NCBI GenBank assembly: GCA_021186555.1
Contig: JAJKFL010000007.1
Coordinates: forward strand, 30,913,827 to 30,977,826
Length of the DNA stretch: 64,000 bases
Reading direction: 5' to 3'
Origin: Reticulitermes speratus
Taxonomy: Eukaryota > Arthropoda > Insecta > Blattodea > Rhinotermitidae
Position numbers and translations under genes: made by a program. The notes beneath the pieces are model-generated. The model was given only the letters and a program-made list of their open reading frames with translations, did not search any database and had not been told where the DNA came from. How positions within the stretch are numbered: the first letter of the stretch is position 1; every line of letters starts with the position of its first letter. Positions 9,779-21,230 of the stretch are shown piece after piece.

Positions 9779-11061
9779 TAATGAAGTCACAGATCTGACT
9801 GACGACTTTTAGCCTTATATCGCTCACTCAATAGTACTATAGCGAATAGTACCGTCAGCAAGTTGCGATGTTTGGATGCCACAAATTTAAGAAAATGTAG
9901 GCAGTCCGCCATAAGCAAGCAGCAACACGACATTACACATACAAACAAAAGCTAGAGTCTAGTTACAGATTCTCACAACAGCATCAGCTTTAATTGAAGG
10001 CAATATTACACGGCTACAAGAATACGAAATTTATCGTTTTAATAATAATTGGGAAGATCATGTAAGAAACGTCGGTGTAAATTAGACAAATTATCTATTA
10101 CGTAAATCAAATATTGTCTAAGTGACGAAGGTGCCGGTGACAAGATCCTGGTAATGACAACCAGTACTGGTCAACATATGTAGCATAAATGCAACAAAGT
10201 TACATTATATGCAGAAATATGTAATTACAACGTTGTTGGTATACTGTTGGTTTATAGCATATGCAAGTATTGTGTAGCTTATTCAAAAGAGCAGAACACT
10301 AGGCAAAGCTATGAAGCACAACTTAAGCAAAATAAGCACTGTCGTGAGAACTGCCGACAAGGTACAGCTGCACACATTGCTTGAAATAGTCTGTTGTGTA
10401 AATGTTTGGTAGAGGGGTGTCTTGAAGGATAACATTCATGGTTGTTTATGTGATCAAGAAGATGCCTGCCTTATAGAAAAGGGACGTCCTTTGTATCACT
10501 AAAACATTCCGACGTTTGGCACATTTCTCAGTTCACGTAATTAAGCTCTTGTTTTAAGCGAATTTTTTTAAATTTTCGTATTAATATTAAAATTGTATCT
10601 AAATGTAGGCACTTTTAATAAATTTTCCTATGAAGATTTCCAGCCAGTGAAATGATAAATTGTAAATACTTAATATCTGGCAATGTTAAATACAGTACAA
10701 ATACTGTGTCAAGTGACATAAGTCATGGGATGTGACGCGGTGACGTCTGGTAGACATGTACCTATGTTTCGAAGCAAGTACTGCCCCTGTCTGTAGCGGG
10801 AAAGACTATCCCTCTGCCTTGAAGATGAATGCTTAATGTGTCTCCGAAACGTCAGTAAATCTGTGCACGAAGTTACACAACAGAAGACGCTAATTTTCAA
10901 ATCACAGCCGCAAAATAAAACTGTTTTTGGTATTAGCTTACGAAATTGCTTGTTGTGATAAATGTGCTAAATAATGATTACACAAATTATTTAAATACGT
11001 TTCCTCGGAGATATGCAATCCTGAGAACTCGCGATGCTTGATGTGAAATCCGTCGGTGAAG
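9779..11061 (+). repeat. Dispersed 1.3-kb repeat, copy 1
   Basis: It is homologous in the same orientation to 25532-26834 with scattered substitutions. It has no ORF. It contains degenerate hammerhead-like strings, for example TGAAGATGA followed by CCGAAACGTCAG near 10820-10860, of the type found at Penelope-like retroelement ends. Copy 2 reads straight through the point where the Harbinger element sits next to copy 1. Confidence 0.85.
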
Positions 11062-11273
11062 TCATTCCTTAAAACAGCCTTCCTCTTCTGCCTGGTTACA
11101 CATTCCGTCCAGTCTTTTAACAGTAGCTAAAATCAGTAGGAAATCCATAACTGTAAATAAAATTACTACTCAAATGTATCGTATCTAATCTTCAAGAAGT
11201 CAGAGTCCGCGATATACCAGCGTGTTCAAGAACAAAGTGAGTCACACATTTCTGAAGAAACTTGAGTTAAGTT

Positions 11274-12413
11274 TTAGGAATGACTGGTCTGAGGATAGGA
11301 AAACAGCGATATAGACTGAGGTGGATGTTTTGGTACTGACACATACACTGACATGTCTTTATTACAATTACTGATCTCAGGATATGAAAACAGCAATATA
11401 GACTGAGGTGGATGTTTTGGTACTGACACATACACTGACATGTCTTTATTACAATTACTGATCTCAGGATATGAAAACAGCAATATAGACTGAGGTGGAT
11501 GTTTTGGTACTGACACGTACACTGACATGTCTTTATTAAAATGACTGGTCTGAGGATAGGAAAACAGCGATATAGACTGAGGTGGATGTTTTGGTACTGA
11601 CACATACACTGACATGTCTTTATTAAAATGACTGGTCTGAGGATAGGAAAACAGCGATATAGACTGAGGTGGATGTTTTGGTACTGACACATACACTGAT
11701 ATGTCTTTATTACAATGACTGGTCTGAGGATATGAAAACAGCGATATAGACTGAGATGGATGTTTTGGTACTGACACATACACTGACATGTCTTTATTAC
11801 AATGACTGGTCTGAGGATAGGAAAACAGCGATATAGACTGAGGTGGATGTTTTGGTACTGACACATACACTGACATGTCTTTATTACAATGACTGGTCTG
11901 AGGATATGAAAACAGCGATATAGACTGAGATGGATGTTTTGGTACTGACACATACACTGACATGTCTTTATTACAATGACTGGTCTGAGGATAGGAAAAC
12001 AGCGATATAGACTGAGGTGGATGTTTTGGTACTGACACATACACTGACATGTCTTTATTACAATGACTGGTCTGAGGATAGGAAAACAGCGATATAGACT
12101 GAGATGGATGTTTTGGTACTGACATACACTGACATGTCTTTATTACAATGACTGGTCTGAGGATAGGAAAACAGCGATATAGACTGAGGTGGATGTTTTG
12201 GTAGTGACACATACACTGACATGTCTTTATTACAATGACTGGTTTGATGATAGGAAAACAGCGATATAGACTGAGGTGGATGTTTTGGTACTGACACATA
12301 CACTGACATGTCTTTATTACAATGACTGGTCTGAGGATAGGAAAACAGCGATATAGACTGAGGTGGATGTTTTGGTACTGACACATACACTGACATATCT
12401 TTATTACAAGCAT
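11274..12413 (-). repeat. 87-bp minisatellite, array 1 (13 units)
   Basis: The unit reads ATGACTGGTCTGAGGATAGG, then AAAACAGCGATATAGACTGAG, then the GGTGGATGTTTTGGTACTGAC segment, and so on. Thirteen well-conserved copies are present. Because 87 is a multiple of 3, minus-strand frames stay open: a 379-codon frame covers the array, and a second frame is open for 257 codons, each translating as a 29-residue repeat. Two open frames at once argue for absence of stops in the unit rather than for a protein. The same unit forms the larger array at 35325-42390. Confidence 0.95.
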
Positions 12414-12479
12414 TTAGAACTGATAATACAAGTAATTATGCATAATAATAATAGTAATAATAATATATCCAACTACCTG

Positions 12480-13260
12480 CTTGGGGCAGCGTGCTTCTTG
12501 ATATGCTAACATTTGTACAGCTAGAATTTAACTTCCTTGTATTTTATGTAACTTAAGTTTAGTTACAATTGTCAAAAGGACCAGCTACTGGTACCTATTA
12601 TGAGCCAGCTTCATCCAGTCCACTCGTCCCACCGTTTCCCAGAAGTCCATTTTGATATCACTGTAAAATTTACACTAAGATGTTTCAATAAAGGCACAGT
12701 AAGGTCAAGTTGTGTCACTAAGCATTACTGCCTGAAGACGTACATATATGGTGTGAGGACGCAGGGTGTCACACACTGTAGGCTTCTTCATCGCAGTAAG
12801 TACTCAGCTTCATGCTTAGACCCGCTTCTTTCTCACATAAATGTTCCTCTGTGCACACTGGTGATGACAGTGTGCTAGCCGTACACACATTGTGAACACA
12901 TCAGTATGCGCCAGCTCGTCATATTGTCTGAGCTGTTTGAAAAGTTTTAAAGAGACGGGATATCGCAGTCGGTGTAGATTCTAGGCTACAGCTTGGATGA
13001 CCGAGGGATCGTGTTTCGATTCCGGTCAAGTGCAAGAGGGTTTTCTCTTCTCGAAACCATCAGTTCCGGAACTGGGGCCAACCCTGTAACCAACTGAACT
13101 TGTGCCTGGGCTCTTTGTCCGGAGGTGAGGCGGCCGAGATTTGTAAATTAACATTGTTTCCATTTAGTGCCTGTGTCAAGAATGCGTGGAGCTAAACCTC
13201 AACTTCCCACAGAATTTTTACGTGGATGAATTTAATTTTAGTGCTTCATGGAACGCTATA
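12480..13260 (+). repeat. Duplicated block D, copy 1 (with SINE-like 3' half)
   Basis: It is homologous to 43560-44285, and both copies lie just downstream of an 87-bp array. The 3' half contains a tRNA-like segment (TTGGATGACCGAGG, then a B-box-like GTGTTTCGATTCCGG near 13010), suggesting a SINE. The 5' half carries a 92-codon ORF (12600-12878) similar to the ORF of copy 2. Confidence 0.8.
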
Positions 13261-13435
13261 AACATGCTGATGACGATAAAAATTCATGCGTCATTATTCT
13301 GCCGTACACTGCTGGACTCTTTACATTCTCTTTCCTGCAGCTAATTTGGATTTTTTTTCCAGTTTTCCGCAAGATCTCCCGCGGAGTAGAAGCGATAGCC
13401 TGTATCTGACACAGTCAAAGGCTGTCTAAAACTTA

Positions 13436-16400
13436 GTCATCATGTACGTCAGGTAACGCAACCCCCATATTCACGTATTCTCGGAACGGAGTAAACGAGC
13501 CTGTACTTTCAAAGTGGGACAAGGATGTTTGGCCATCCCTGTTTCTAGTGATTTGCCATTTGACGACTTCCCATTGCGGAAATCCCCTTACAGTAGGAGA
13601 GGACAACACAGAACTTACCTGATGAATGTTCACGCCCATACTGCGTATAAACTCAAGAAGTAAAATGTGACCATATTTTGCAGCGTAATAGATGACTTTG
13701 TCAATGTACTCTTCGTCGTTTGCCCGCTGCCTAATCATATCCAAGCCAGATCTGTCAACATTGCGTCTAAGTAACCATTCCACAAAAACCCAGTACTCCG
13801 AATTTATGGCGTATTGCAATGGCGTCCACTGCAGTACGCAGTCTTTGTTGTCCAAAGAAACTCCACATTGGAAGAGGAGATTTGTGGTATTCCAAAACAA
13901 CGGATAATATTCTTTCGCAATAATGTGCATAACAGTTCTGCCACCCTTGTCCACAGCATTGACATCACATCCTTCCTTCAGGAGAGTTTTGACATTTTTT
14001 TTGTCCCAATTTAACACTGCGCAGTGCAATGGACAGCCTTTTGTCATCATCCTGTCGAACATGACCCTTACGACTCTATATTCACGGTCGAAAAGAATAA
14101 GTTCCAGGACGCTTCTGTTTGACTCAAAGTTTTTGCTGAACCAGCAAGCGGTGAAGTATTCTGCGAAGTTTGGATGGATGAACTGGGCCTTGCCCTGCAC
14201 CACGTTTATAACTATACCTGTTTTGTCCTTCGCTGCCTGAATCCAGCCTAAAAAGGGCTGTATTTCTTCTTGTATTTTCTTGTTGTGTAATGATTCTAGC
14301 ATGGGAGAAGGCAGTGTGGCTACTAAAGCACACCTCTCAAAATCTTCCAAAAGAAATTTTTGCAAAAGTTTGTGGTATTCTAGAACGCTGTAGTTTGTGA
14401 TGTCGACCTTCTCCTCTCTTAGTTTACTTTCAACACATGTCTCGTAAAAGCTAACTGAATCAATTTCCCGTGGCAGTCTGGAATATTCCAGTCTTATCCA
14501 CCTAGCAATGTCCAGCATTGGCTGCATACTCTCCACAGCAGCACGTAGGATATAATTGAATTTACTGTAACTTGCCTTTTGAATGTTCACGTCGGTACTG
14601 AATAAAAATTCAAGAAGTAAAATGTGACCATACTTAGCAGCGTGTTTGATGATTGGGTCAATATAGTCTGTGTCTTGTGCCCTCTGCCTAATCATATCCA
14701 AGCCAGATCTGTCAACATTCCTTTCAAGTAACTCTTCCACAATATACCATTCCTCCGACTTTATGGCGTATTGTAATGGAGTCCACTGCAGTACACGGTC
14801 TGTGTTGTCCAAAGAAACTCCATAATGGAAGACAAAATTTGTGATATCCCAAAATATCGAATTATGTGTCGCAATAATGTGTATAACAGTTCTGCCACCC
14901 TTGTCCACAGCATTGACATCAAACCCTTCCTCCGGTACATTTCTGCAACGTTCAATGTCCCCTTCTAACACCGCGCAGTGCAATGGAAAGTCTTCCGTCA
15001 GCATTCTGTCGAACATGTCCCTCACGACCCTATATCTACGGTCGAAAAGAATAAGTTCCAGGATGCTACTGTTTGCCTCGAAGTTCTTGCTGAACCAGCG
15101 AGCTGTGAAGTATTCTGCGAACGTTCGATGTACGAACTGGGGCTTGCCCTTCACCACGTTCATCACTATGCCTGTTTTGTCCTTTCCTTTCTCGACGCTG
15201 TCTAAAAACGGCTTTATTTCATATTCTATTTTCTTATTGTGTAATGATTCCAGCATGGGGGGAGGCAGTATGGCTACTAAAGCACACTTCTCAAAATCCA
15301 TCAAAAGTCTTTGCTTTGAATCTTCATGGTCATCTAGAACACTGGGATTTGTTTATCGGGCTTTAACTTCCCTGTTAGGTAAATATGTAATTTCCTTTCA
15401 ACAAATTTCTCATACAAGTTAACTAAATCAAACCTTGGTTCAATCCAATGTTCCGAGTGTAACCACGTTTCCACTTCCATTTTGTAAACAGTGGCTATCA
15501 TCGTAATATACAGTGGACAGCCAGTGAAGTTTTTGTCATGGAGTAAGTCGTTTAAACGCCACAAAAGAGTTTTTATGAATTCCAACAATTTTGATTCTTC
15601 TTGGCCTGCTTTAAGTTTCCAGAGCACGTAAAGCATATCTTCTTGTGATTTACGTGATAGCTTTCTCATACCGTAAGCGATAACAGAGAGCTCCTTTTCA
15701 AGTCTGTTTTCCTCTACAGGAAGTGACGTAACCCACACTCTCCGCACTTTTGTCTTCGTGAGTTCAGACACAATGACAACAGCTTTGTCAGCATAAGTCG
15801 GACTGATCTCATCAAACCCGTCCATTAAGACTTTTACATTACCACTGCACTGTAGCGCCTGTTTGAGCAGACTGCTGTTAATGTCTGTATGTTTTGAGTC
15901 AGGGAATGCAGCGCTACGGAGGAATTCAACAAGGGTGTCTAAATTGAATGTTGCTGCATTGATTTCTTGTAATTTCCTAGTATAATCATACCAGTTTATA
16001 CGCACAACCCACGACGTAGGATCGGCTAATTTAGTGTGCCACGCAACTTGTGTTGTAGTGCTTGATTTCCCCATACCCGGCTCTGCGACCACTAACACTG
16101 TCCTCTCACCCAAGTCCCAGATCGACTCCTCGTTAACCTCACACCTACCACTCTTCATGCATTCTGCTATAATTTGCTTGTCTGCACGCGTTTTTTCAGC
16201 GTCAACGTAATCCAGTAAACTGTCAGTGCCACCTTGTGACATTTTCCACGTTAAGACTCCGTTGTTAAACTCAATCCAGTGCAAACTCTTTCCTACGAGT
16301 TTCTCGCATATTGCCTGGAACGAATCTTCCACATCTTCGTCTGGTAGTAAAAAAATCCTACTCGTCATGTCCTGTGTAAAATCTGTCGCATTAATGTGCA

Positions 16401-17186
16401 CCCGGCTGTCGAATTCGAAAGTCTTAGCTGAAGGTACAATTTTAAGCACATCCTTCTCTTTTGCTCCACTTATAGCAAATATCTCCTTTTTGTTCAATAG
16501 GACATTCAAGTGTAACCACACTTTCCTCTCTAGGACTCTGGGTGCATAGTAGCCTGTATTTACATGCAGTTTACCTCCTATATTGACGGCAGTTCCCTCT
16601 GTTATCAGGTCTGTGACCAGTTCAGGTCCCAAAACGTGCTCCACATTACCGTGTCGCTGTAACACACTTCTCATCGTCACTTCACAACCTTGAAAGTCTA
16701 TCTTCTTGTCTAGCACCATTGCCTGTGACTCCTTTGACAGCTGTTCAAACTTAAATGTGTGGTCTATAGGAACAAAACCTGTTACTTGATGGAACGAATG
16801 TTCGGTCAGAATTATTACACGTTTGAGGGAACAGTCAAGTTTAATTATTTCAGACATTTTGTGGCATGTGTCTGTAATGTCACTTTGCTGAACAGTTGCA
16901 TCACAGGACACAATAAGCCACTCCCAGTGACCTCTAAGCCAATCATCCAGCAACTCTTTTTATTACTCTGCAGTAATTCAAAATTCACGAAGATGCATTT
17001 TGATTGTGGCAGACAGTCCAGCAGAAGTTTGCTGCAGAGTGTGACTGCATCTGACCTCAAGTGAACAGCACGTGTGTTGGATAGTTCGGCCTGAAGCCGT
17101 GAGATTTCGTTGTCGGTAAACTTAACTCCTGTCCTGGCAAGCTTCTTCGCGCTGCTGTCAGTGTCTCTTCGCCAACAAGTGTCTGC
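13436..17186 (-). pseudogene. NACHT/ankyrin NLR-like gene, copy A (nuclease-like part lost, C-terminal half duplicated)
   Basis: The coding blocks are 17186-16950, 16953-15340 and 15350-13433 (minus). The NACHT core is clear: Walker A AEPGMGKSS, Walker B VLMDGFDEI, then a sensor strand reading VTSLPV where copy C has ITSRP, so the arginine is lost. The C-terminal 623-codon block contains two tandem copies (residues about 1-245 and 319-561) of a module: FEKCALVAILPPPMLES helices, the HRTFAEYFTA motif typical of NACHT proteins, then ankyrin repeats. Relative to copy C, one base is missing in A-rich runs near 16954-16962 and again near 15349-15354, each shifting frame. The first exon base (17186) follows a TTTTGTGCAG acceptor as in B and C, but the exon jumps directly into the region after the nuclease-like domain. 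It is either a pseudogene or a gene with homopolymer sequence errors. Confidence 0.85.
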
Positions 17187-17359
17187 ACAAAACATAAAAA
17201 TTAAGTAATATTGATGGACTACAGAGCTACACCAGGCGGGGTACAACAGCTTACTAAAGTGAAAAACGTGTCGCTAAGAAACAACATACTGTATAGCAAC
17301 ACGTCACATGTGTATAATATTTTACGTAACGTTATGTTATTGTGACATGTCTTAGCAAA

Positions 17360-17636
17360 GCAATGTCTGTAATGATATAAAGTTAATGTAAGTGGACGTC
17401 TGTGACATCACAGTGCATATGTAACGTTGGCTTGAGGTGACAAGCTGTATCTGTAATGATATAAAGTTAATGTAAGTGGAAGTCTGTGACATCACAGTGC
17501 AAATGTAACGTGGGCTTGAGGTGACAAGCTGTATCTGTAATGATATAAAGTTAATGTAAGTGGAAGTCTGTGACATCACAGTGCATATGTAACGTGGGCT
17601 TGAGGTGACAAGCTGTATCTGTCGAGATATCAAGAC
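17360..17636. repeat. 84-bp tandem repeat upstream of gene A
   Basis: About 3.3 units begin TCTGTAATGATATAAAGTTA (near 17368, 17452 and 17536). They lie 170 bp beyond the splice acceptor of gene A, in its presumed first intron or 5' flank. Eighty-four is a multiple of 3, which explains the 93-codon open frame here; it is not taken as a gene. Confidence 0.9.
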
Positions 17637-17785
17637 TGAACCTGGTACAGTTGTGTTATTTGTGCGTAGTGTGTAGTTGTAACGTTGTCTGTGTACAGAC
17701 GGTGTGTTGAATAAAGCTCTATTTAAAGACGCGTGTCATTTGCCAACCATTTACGTCAAACACAGTTCATGGTAAACATTCGGTT

Positions 17786-18640
17786 GAAATGAAATTCTGC
17801 CTCCATTTGCGGAGTAGAAGACTAAATTTCTAGCACTAAAATGTAAGCAGTACATATCTCCCAGTGTACACTGTGTCATATCGCAGTAGTTGACAGTTTG
17901 ATGCCACCTCAGTTAGAGGCTCAGAATCGATGAAATGAAGATGTCTGTTAATATTATAAGAAAGTGTATGCCAAAGAGACAGGCCGCTCGTGAACACACA
18001 AATTCTGAAAATAGGCATACTTACGTCTTCCCATGGGCGTTCTCCCAGGGTCACACGCGCTGCACGAAGGAAAATCCGTTGGTAAAGACATTAGTTAAAA
18101 CACGCTTTCAGTTTCGACTGATTTTGTTCTGTGTCCAGCGAGTATCTGAAATCGAATTTGCATATTTAGACAAGAGTGTACCTGATTTTAAGGAAAATAA
18201 ATCCAAAGTCCTGATTAAGGCGCTGGCCAGCCGGGCAGCTGCTAGGGGTACCAACATATAAGGGCGCTAAGACGTCACTGGAATAATCGTAAATATGTGT
18301 CCAGTAAACTGAGGTTTCCGCACGCGACTTCTGGAAAATCTGGCGAAATGAAAATTGGTCCCGCTTCTGCAGAAAATTACAGCGCACGCGAGTGGATATA
18401 AAGTTAGCTGAGCGATGTGCATTCGGTGTACAAAGTGTTACTGAAGTAAAGTACTGTTCGTTGTGTTAGTCGGCATTCTGTTTCTCGTCGACTTGTTGAG
18501 TTTGGATGAAATTCTTTTACTTGTGACCAATGACAAATTGTCATTTCAAGAATTATGTGACGCGTGTATTTGTAATTCGGTGATGTTTTACAGATTTTCT
18601 TTGTATTGAAATAAATTGAATGCCATACTACAGGAGTTTA
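17786..18640 (+). repeat. 850-bp repeat R1, copy 1, with promoter-like segment
   Basis: It is homologous to 20388-21230 in the same orientation. TATAAAG at 18397-18403 is followed 25-30 bases later by GTGCATTCGGTGTAC, a plausible initiator, and a strongly conserved GTTACTGAAGTAAAGTACTG. There is no coding sequence of note. An LTR reading was considered and not supported (no primer-binding site, polypurine tract or target duplication). Confidence 0.75.
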
Positions 18641-18742
18641 CAAGAAAATGATGTTATTTGATATTTTATGTACCGCGCATTCTGTCATAAGTTATAATAT
18701 AGCCAACCAATGCGTAATAATTATTAAGAAAGTATATTTTCA

Positions 18743-18787
18743 ACCCCTACATATGTTTCGGCAACTAAGTTTCCATCCTCAGGAAGC
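18743..18787 (-). ncRNA. Hammerhead ribozyme motif (Penelope type), complete core
   Basis: On the minus strand: stem I GCUUC, then CUGAGGA, a stem II closed by GG/CC with internal pairs, GAAA, a minimal stem III formed by the palindrome ACAUAUGU, A at the cleavage position, and GGGGU closing stem I. The conserved CUGANGA and GAAA boxes are both present. Very short stem III is a known trait of hammerheads in Penelope-like retroelements. Activity is inferred. Confidence 0.6.
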
Positions 18788-18864
18788 ACACGAAAGAATC
18801 ACAATCATTCAAGGCATCCAGATATGCGCACATTCAACATCACAATGAAAGCACATATGCCGTA

Positions 18865-19080
18865 ACGACATTAAAATAAATTGATGCACACATTCACAGA
18901 ACCAAACGTTAATTTAAACAACACAGTTTAAGTCATTGTGTGTCAGACCTTCACATAACACATATATGTGATAGGTTTTACAGTTGCATGTGAAGTGTTG
19001 GCTCACAGTGACTTAAACAAACTGTGCTGTTTACTTTTAACCTTTGGTTCTGTGAATGTATATATCAATTCATTTTATAT
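18865..19080. repeat. Inverted repeat of about 85 bp next to the hammerhead
   Basis: A segment containing ACATTCACAGAACCAAACG, then CACAGTTTAAGTCA and CTTCACAT (left) recurs in reverse complement on the right up to about 19075. The loop is centred near 18970. With the adjacent hammerhead it resembles an inverted end-to-end copy of a Penelope-type terminal region. Confidence 0.7.
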
Positions 19081-19622
19081 GTTCATGTGATTCATTGTTT
19101 TCTCTCTCTCTCTCTGTGTAATTATATTCACAGTAACAGTAATATATGACTATAATATTTAAGTTATATTTATTGCTTTTTTTCTTTTCAAATATGTATT
19201 AGTTACGGCCTCAGCTGCTTTCCAGTTTTCCTGCGTATCGTATTGCTCGAAGGTCCTCTTACTATAATTACAATAAAATAATTATAATGTACAATAAATA
19301 TTGACGATGGAAGATGATATTCGTTTACATTAACATTGCCGCTTTGTTCTGCTGCTAGCTATGCCCGAAACGCTGACTGGTGTAGTTCTTACACACTGCA
19401 AATTAAATAACAAGAGCTGCTTGGTACAGGGTGTTGCTTACAGTTAAAATATATAGTCACTGAGCTGATTAAGAACGTGCTTGCTGCACAGAAGTTGAAG
19501 ACTCATTTTCGTCTTCACAATCTTCCAGGTTTTAGGACAGTTCGTGGCAACCTCAGGTACGTTAGTGTATTTCGAGTGAATTTTGTGAACATTTGTATTC
19601 ACATTACTACTTTATCTAAATA
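19081..19622. other. Spacer without recognisable gene
   Basis: A short (TC)n run lies near 19101-19116. Otherwise it is unremarkable AT-rich sequence up to the TA target of the Tigger element. Confidence 0.4.
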
Positions 19623-20279
19623 CAGTAGAACTTCGCTTAACCGAAACTCGGATTAACCGAAACGCCAGTCTGGCGTTGATATTCCCCGACCTTCCTGCCG
19701 CGAGACACCTCTAAGCCTCTCGCCGTCAGTTTGTTGCGAAAAGTTGACGTGTGCGGAAGAGTGTCAAATTGACGTGTGTGTGCTGCTTACAGTGCAGTTT
19801 TAACATTTCGTTTGACGGTGATTGCAAACAGTGTCGGCTAGACGAAACGTGTTGTGATGACAACTGACCAGAAATTGGAGGTTGTGAGACGAATTAAAAA
19901 TGGCGAGGTCTTGCGAAACGGCGCAGCGGATTTCATTGTTGGCATATCAACGGTTTGAGATTGGGTAAAATGGAAATCGAAACTCGAAAAACATTCGTCT
20001 AAAATTCCGAATGGAGGGACATTACGGCCCAAAAAGTTGTAAAAAATGTTCAAAATATATATGATATTTTATTTCGCAGAAATGTATAGTGTTGTATTGT
20101 ATCTGTATATATTATACACTTTCTTGTGCCATAAATTTTATTAACATAAGACGTGTTTCTGAGTAAAAGTTGTTTCTAATGCACCTTATCACGTCAAGCC
20201 GAATTTCCGAATTATCCGAAATATTGCTTATCCGAAATCGGGTCCGCCCCATTTATTTCGGATAATCGAGATTCTACTG
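19623..20279 (+). mobile_element. Tigger/pogo-like DNA transposon, non-autonomous (657 bp)
   Basis: The ends CAGTAGAACTTCGCTTAACC and the reverse complement of GGATAATCGAGATTCTACTG form about 24-bp inverted repeats flanked by TA (19621-19622 and 20280-20281). Inside, 19850-20040 (+) encodes a transposase N terminus (TTDQKLEVVRRIKNGE, then a helix-turn-helix ending in an in-frame stop, then DWVKWKSKLEKH). This matches the pipsqueak/CENP-B-type DNA-binding domain of Tigger. The catalytic domain is absent. Confidence 0.88.
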
Positions 20280-20387
20280 TACAGTTTTTCACATGACGGA
20301 TTCCAACCAACAAAATAACATAAAAGAGAGGATTCGCGTCCCGTCAAACGTGACGCCGTGAAGAATGTTAGATATTTCGTGGCCTAT

Positions 20388-21230
20388 GAAATGAAATTCT
20401 GCCTCCATTTGCGTAGTATAAAACTACTTGTCTAGCACTAAAATGTAAGCAGTACATTTCTCCTAGTGTACACTGTGTCATATCGCAGCAGTTGGCAGTT
20501 TTGATGCTACCTCAGTTAGAGCCTCAGGATCGATAAAATTACGACGCCTTTTAACATTACACGAAAGGTCACTTCTGATTACAGAAATTCTGAAGATAGG
20601 CATACTTACGTTTTCCCATGAGTGTTCTCCCAGGGCCACACGCGTTGCACGAAGGGAAATCCTTTGGTAAAGACATTACTTAAAACAGGCTTTCAGTTTC
20701 ATCTGATTTTGTTCTGTGTCCAGAGGGTATCTGAAAATACATTTACATATTTAGACAAGAGTGTACCTGATTTTATGAAAAATAAATCCCAAGCCCTGAT
20801 TAAGGCGCGGGCCAGCTGGGCAGCTGCTAGGGGTACCAACATATAAAGGCGCTAAGACGTCACCGGAATAATCGTAAATATGTGTCCAGTAAACTCAGGT
20901 TTCCTCACGTGACTCCTGAAAAATCTGGCGAAATGTAAATTGTTCCTGCTTCCGCCGAACAGTACAGCGCCCGCGAATGGAAATAAAGTTAGCTGAGCGA
21001 TGTGCATTCGGTGTACAAAGTGTTACTGAAGTAAAGTACTGTTCGTTGTGTTAGTCGGCGTTTTGTGTTTCATCGGCTTGTTGAGTTTGGATGAAATTCG
21101 TTTATACCTAGTTTAGACGTATGAAAGTTTGACATTTCAAGAATTATATGACTTATGGATTTGTAAGTCGGTGTTATTTTACGGATTTTCTTTGTATTCA
21201 AATGACATGAACACCATACTACAGGGGCTT
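20388..21230 (+). repeat. 850-bp repeat R1, copy 2
   Basis: A diverged copy of 17786-18640. The TATA position of copy 1 reads AATAAAG here (near 20982), while the downstream GAGCGATGTGCATTCGGTGT segment is unchanged. Conservation of the presumed transcript-start region exceeds that of the flanks. Confidence 0.8.

Noticed and set aside
14841-15422. Plus-strand ORF of 193 codons within gene A
   Set aside because: It is antisense to the NACHT/ankyrin reading frame, which has clear family motifs; the same applies to plus-strand ORFs over gene C and relic B.
17786-21230. R1 pair as the two LTRs of a retroelement
   Set aside because: The copies could be read as TG...CA and are directly repeated, but there is no primer-binding site after the left copy, no polypurine tract before the right one, no matching target duplication and no gag/pol sequence between them; similarity also continues slightly past the would-be ends.
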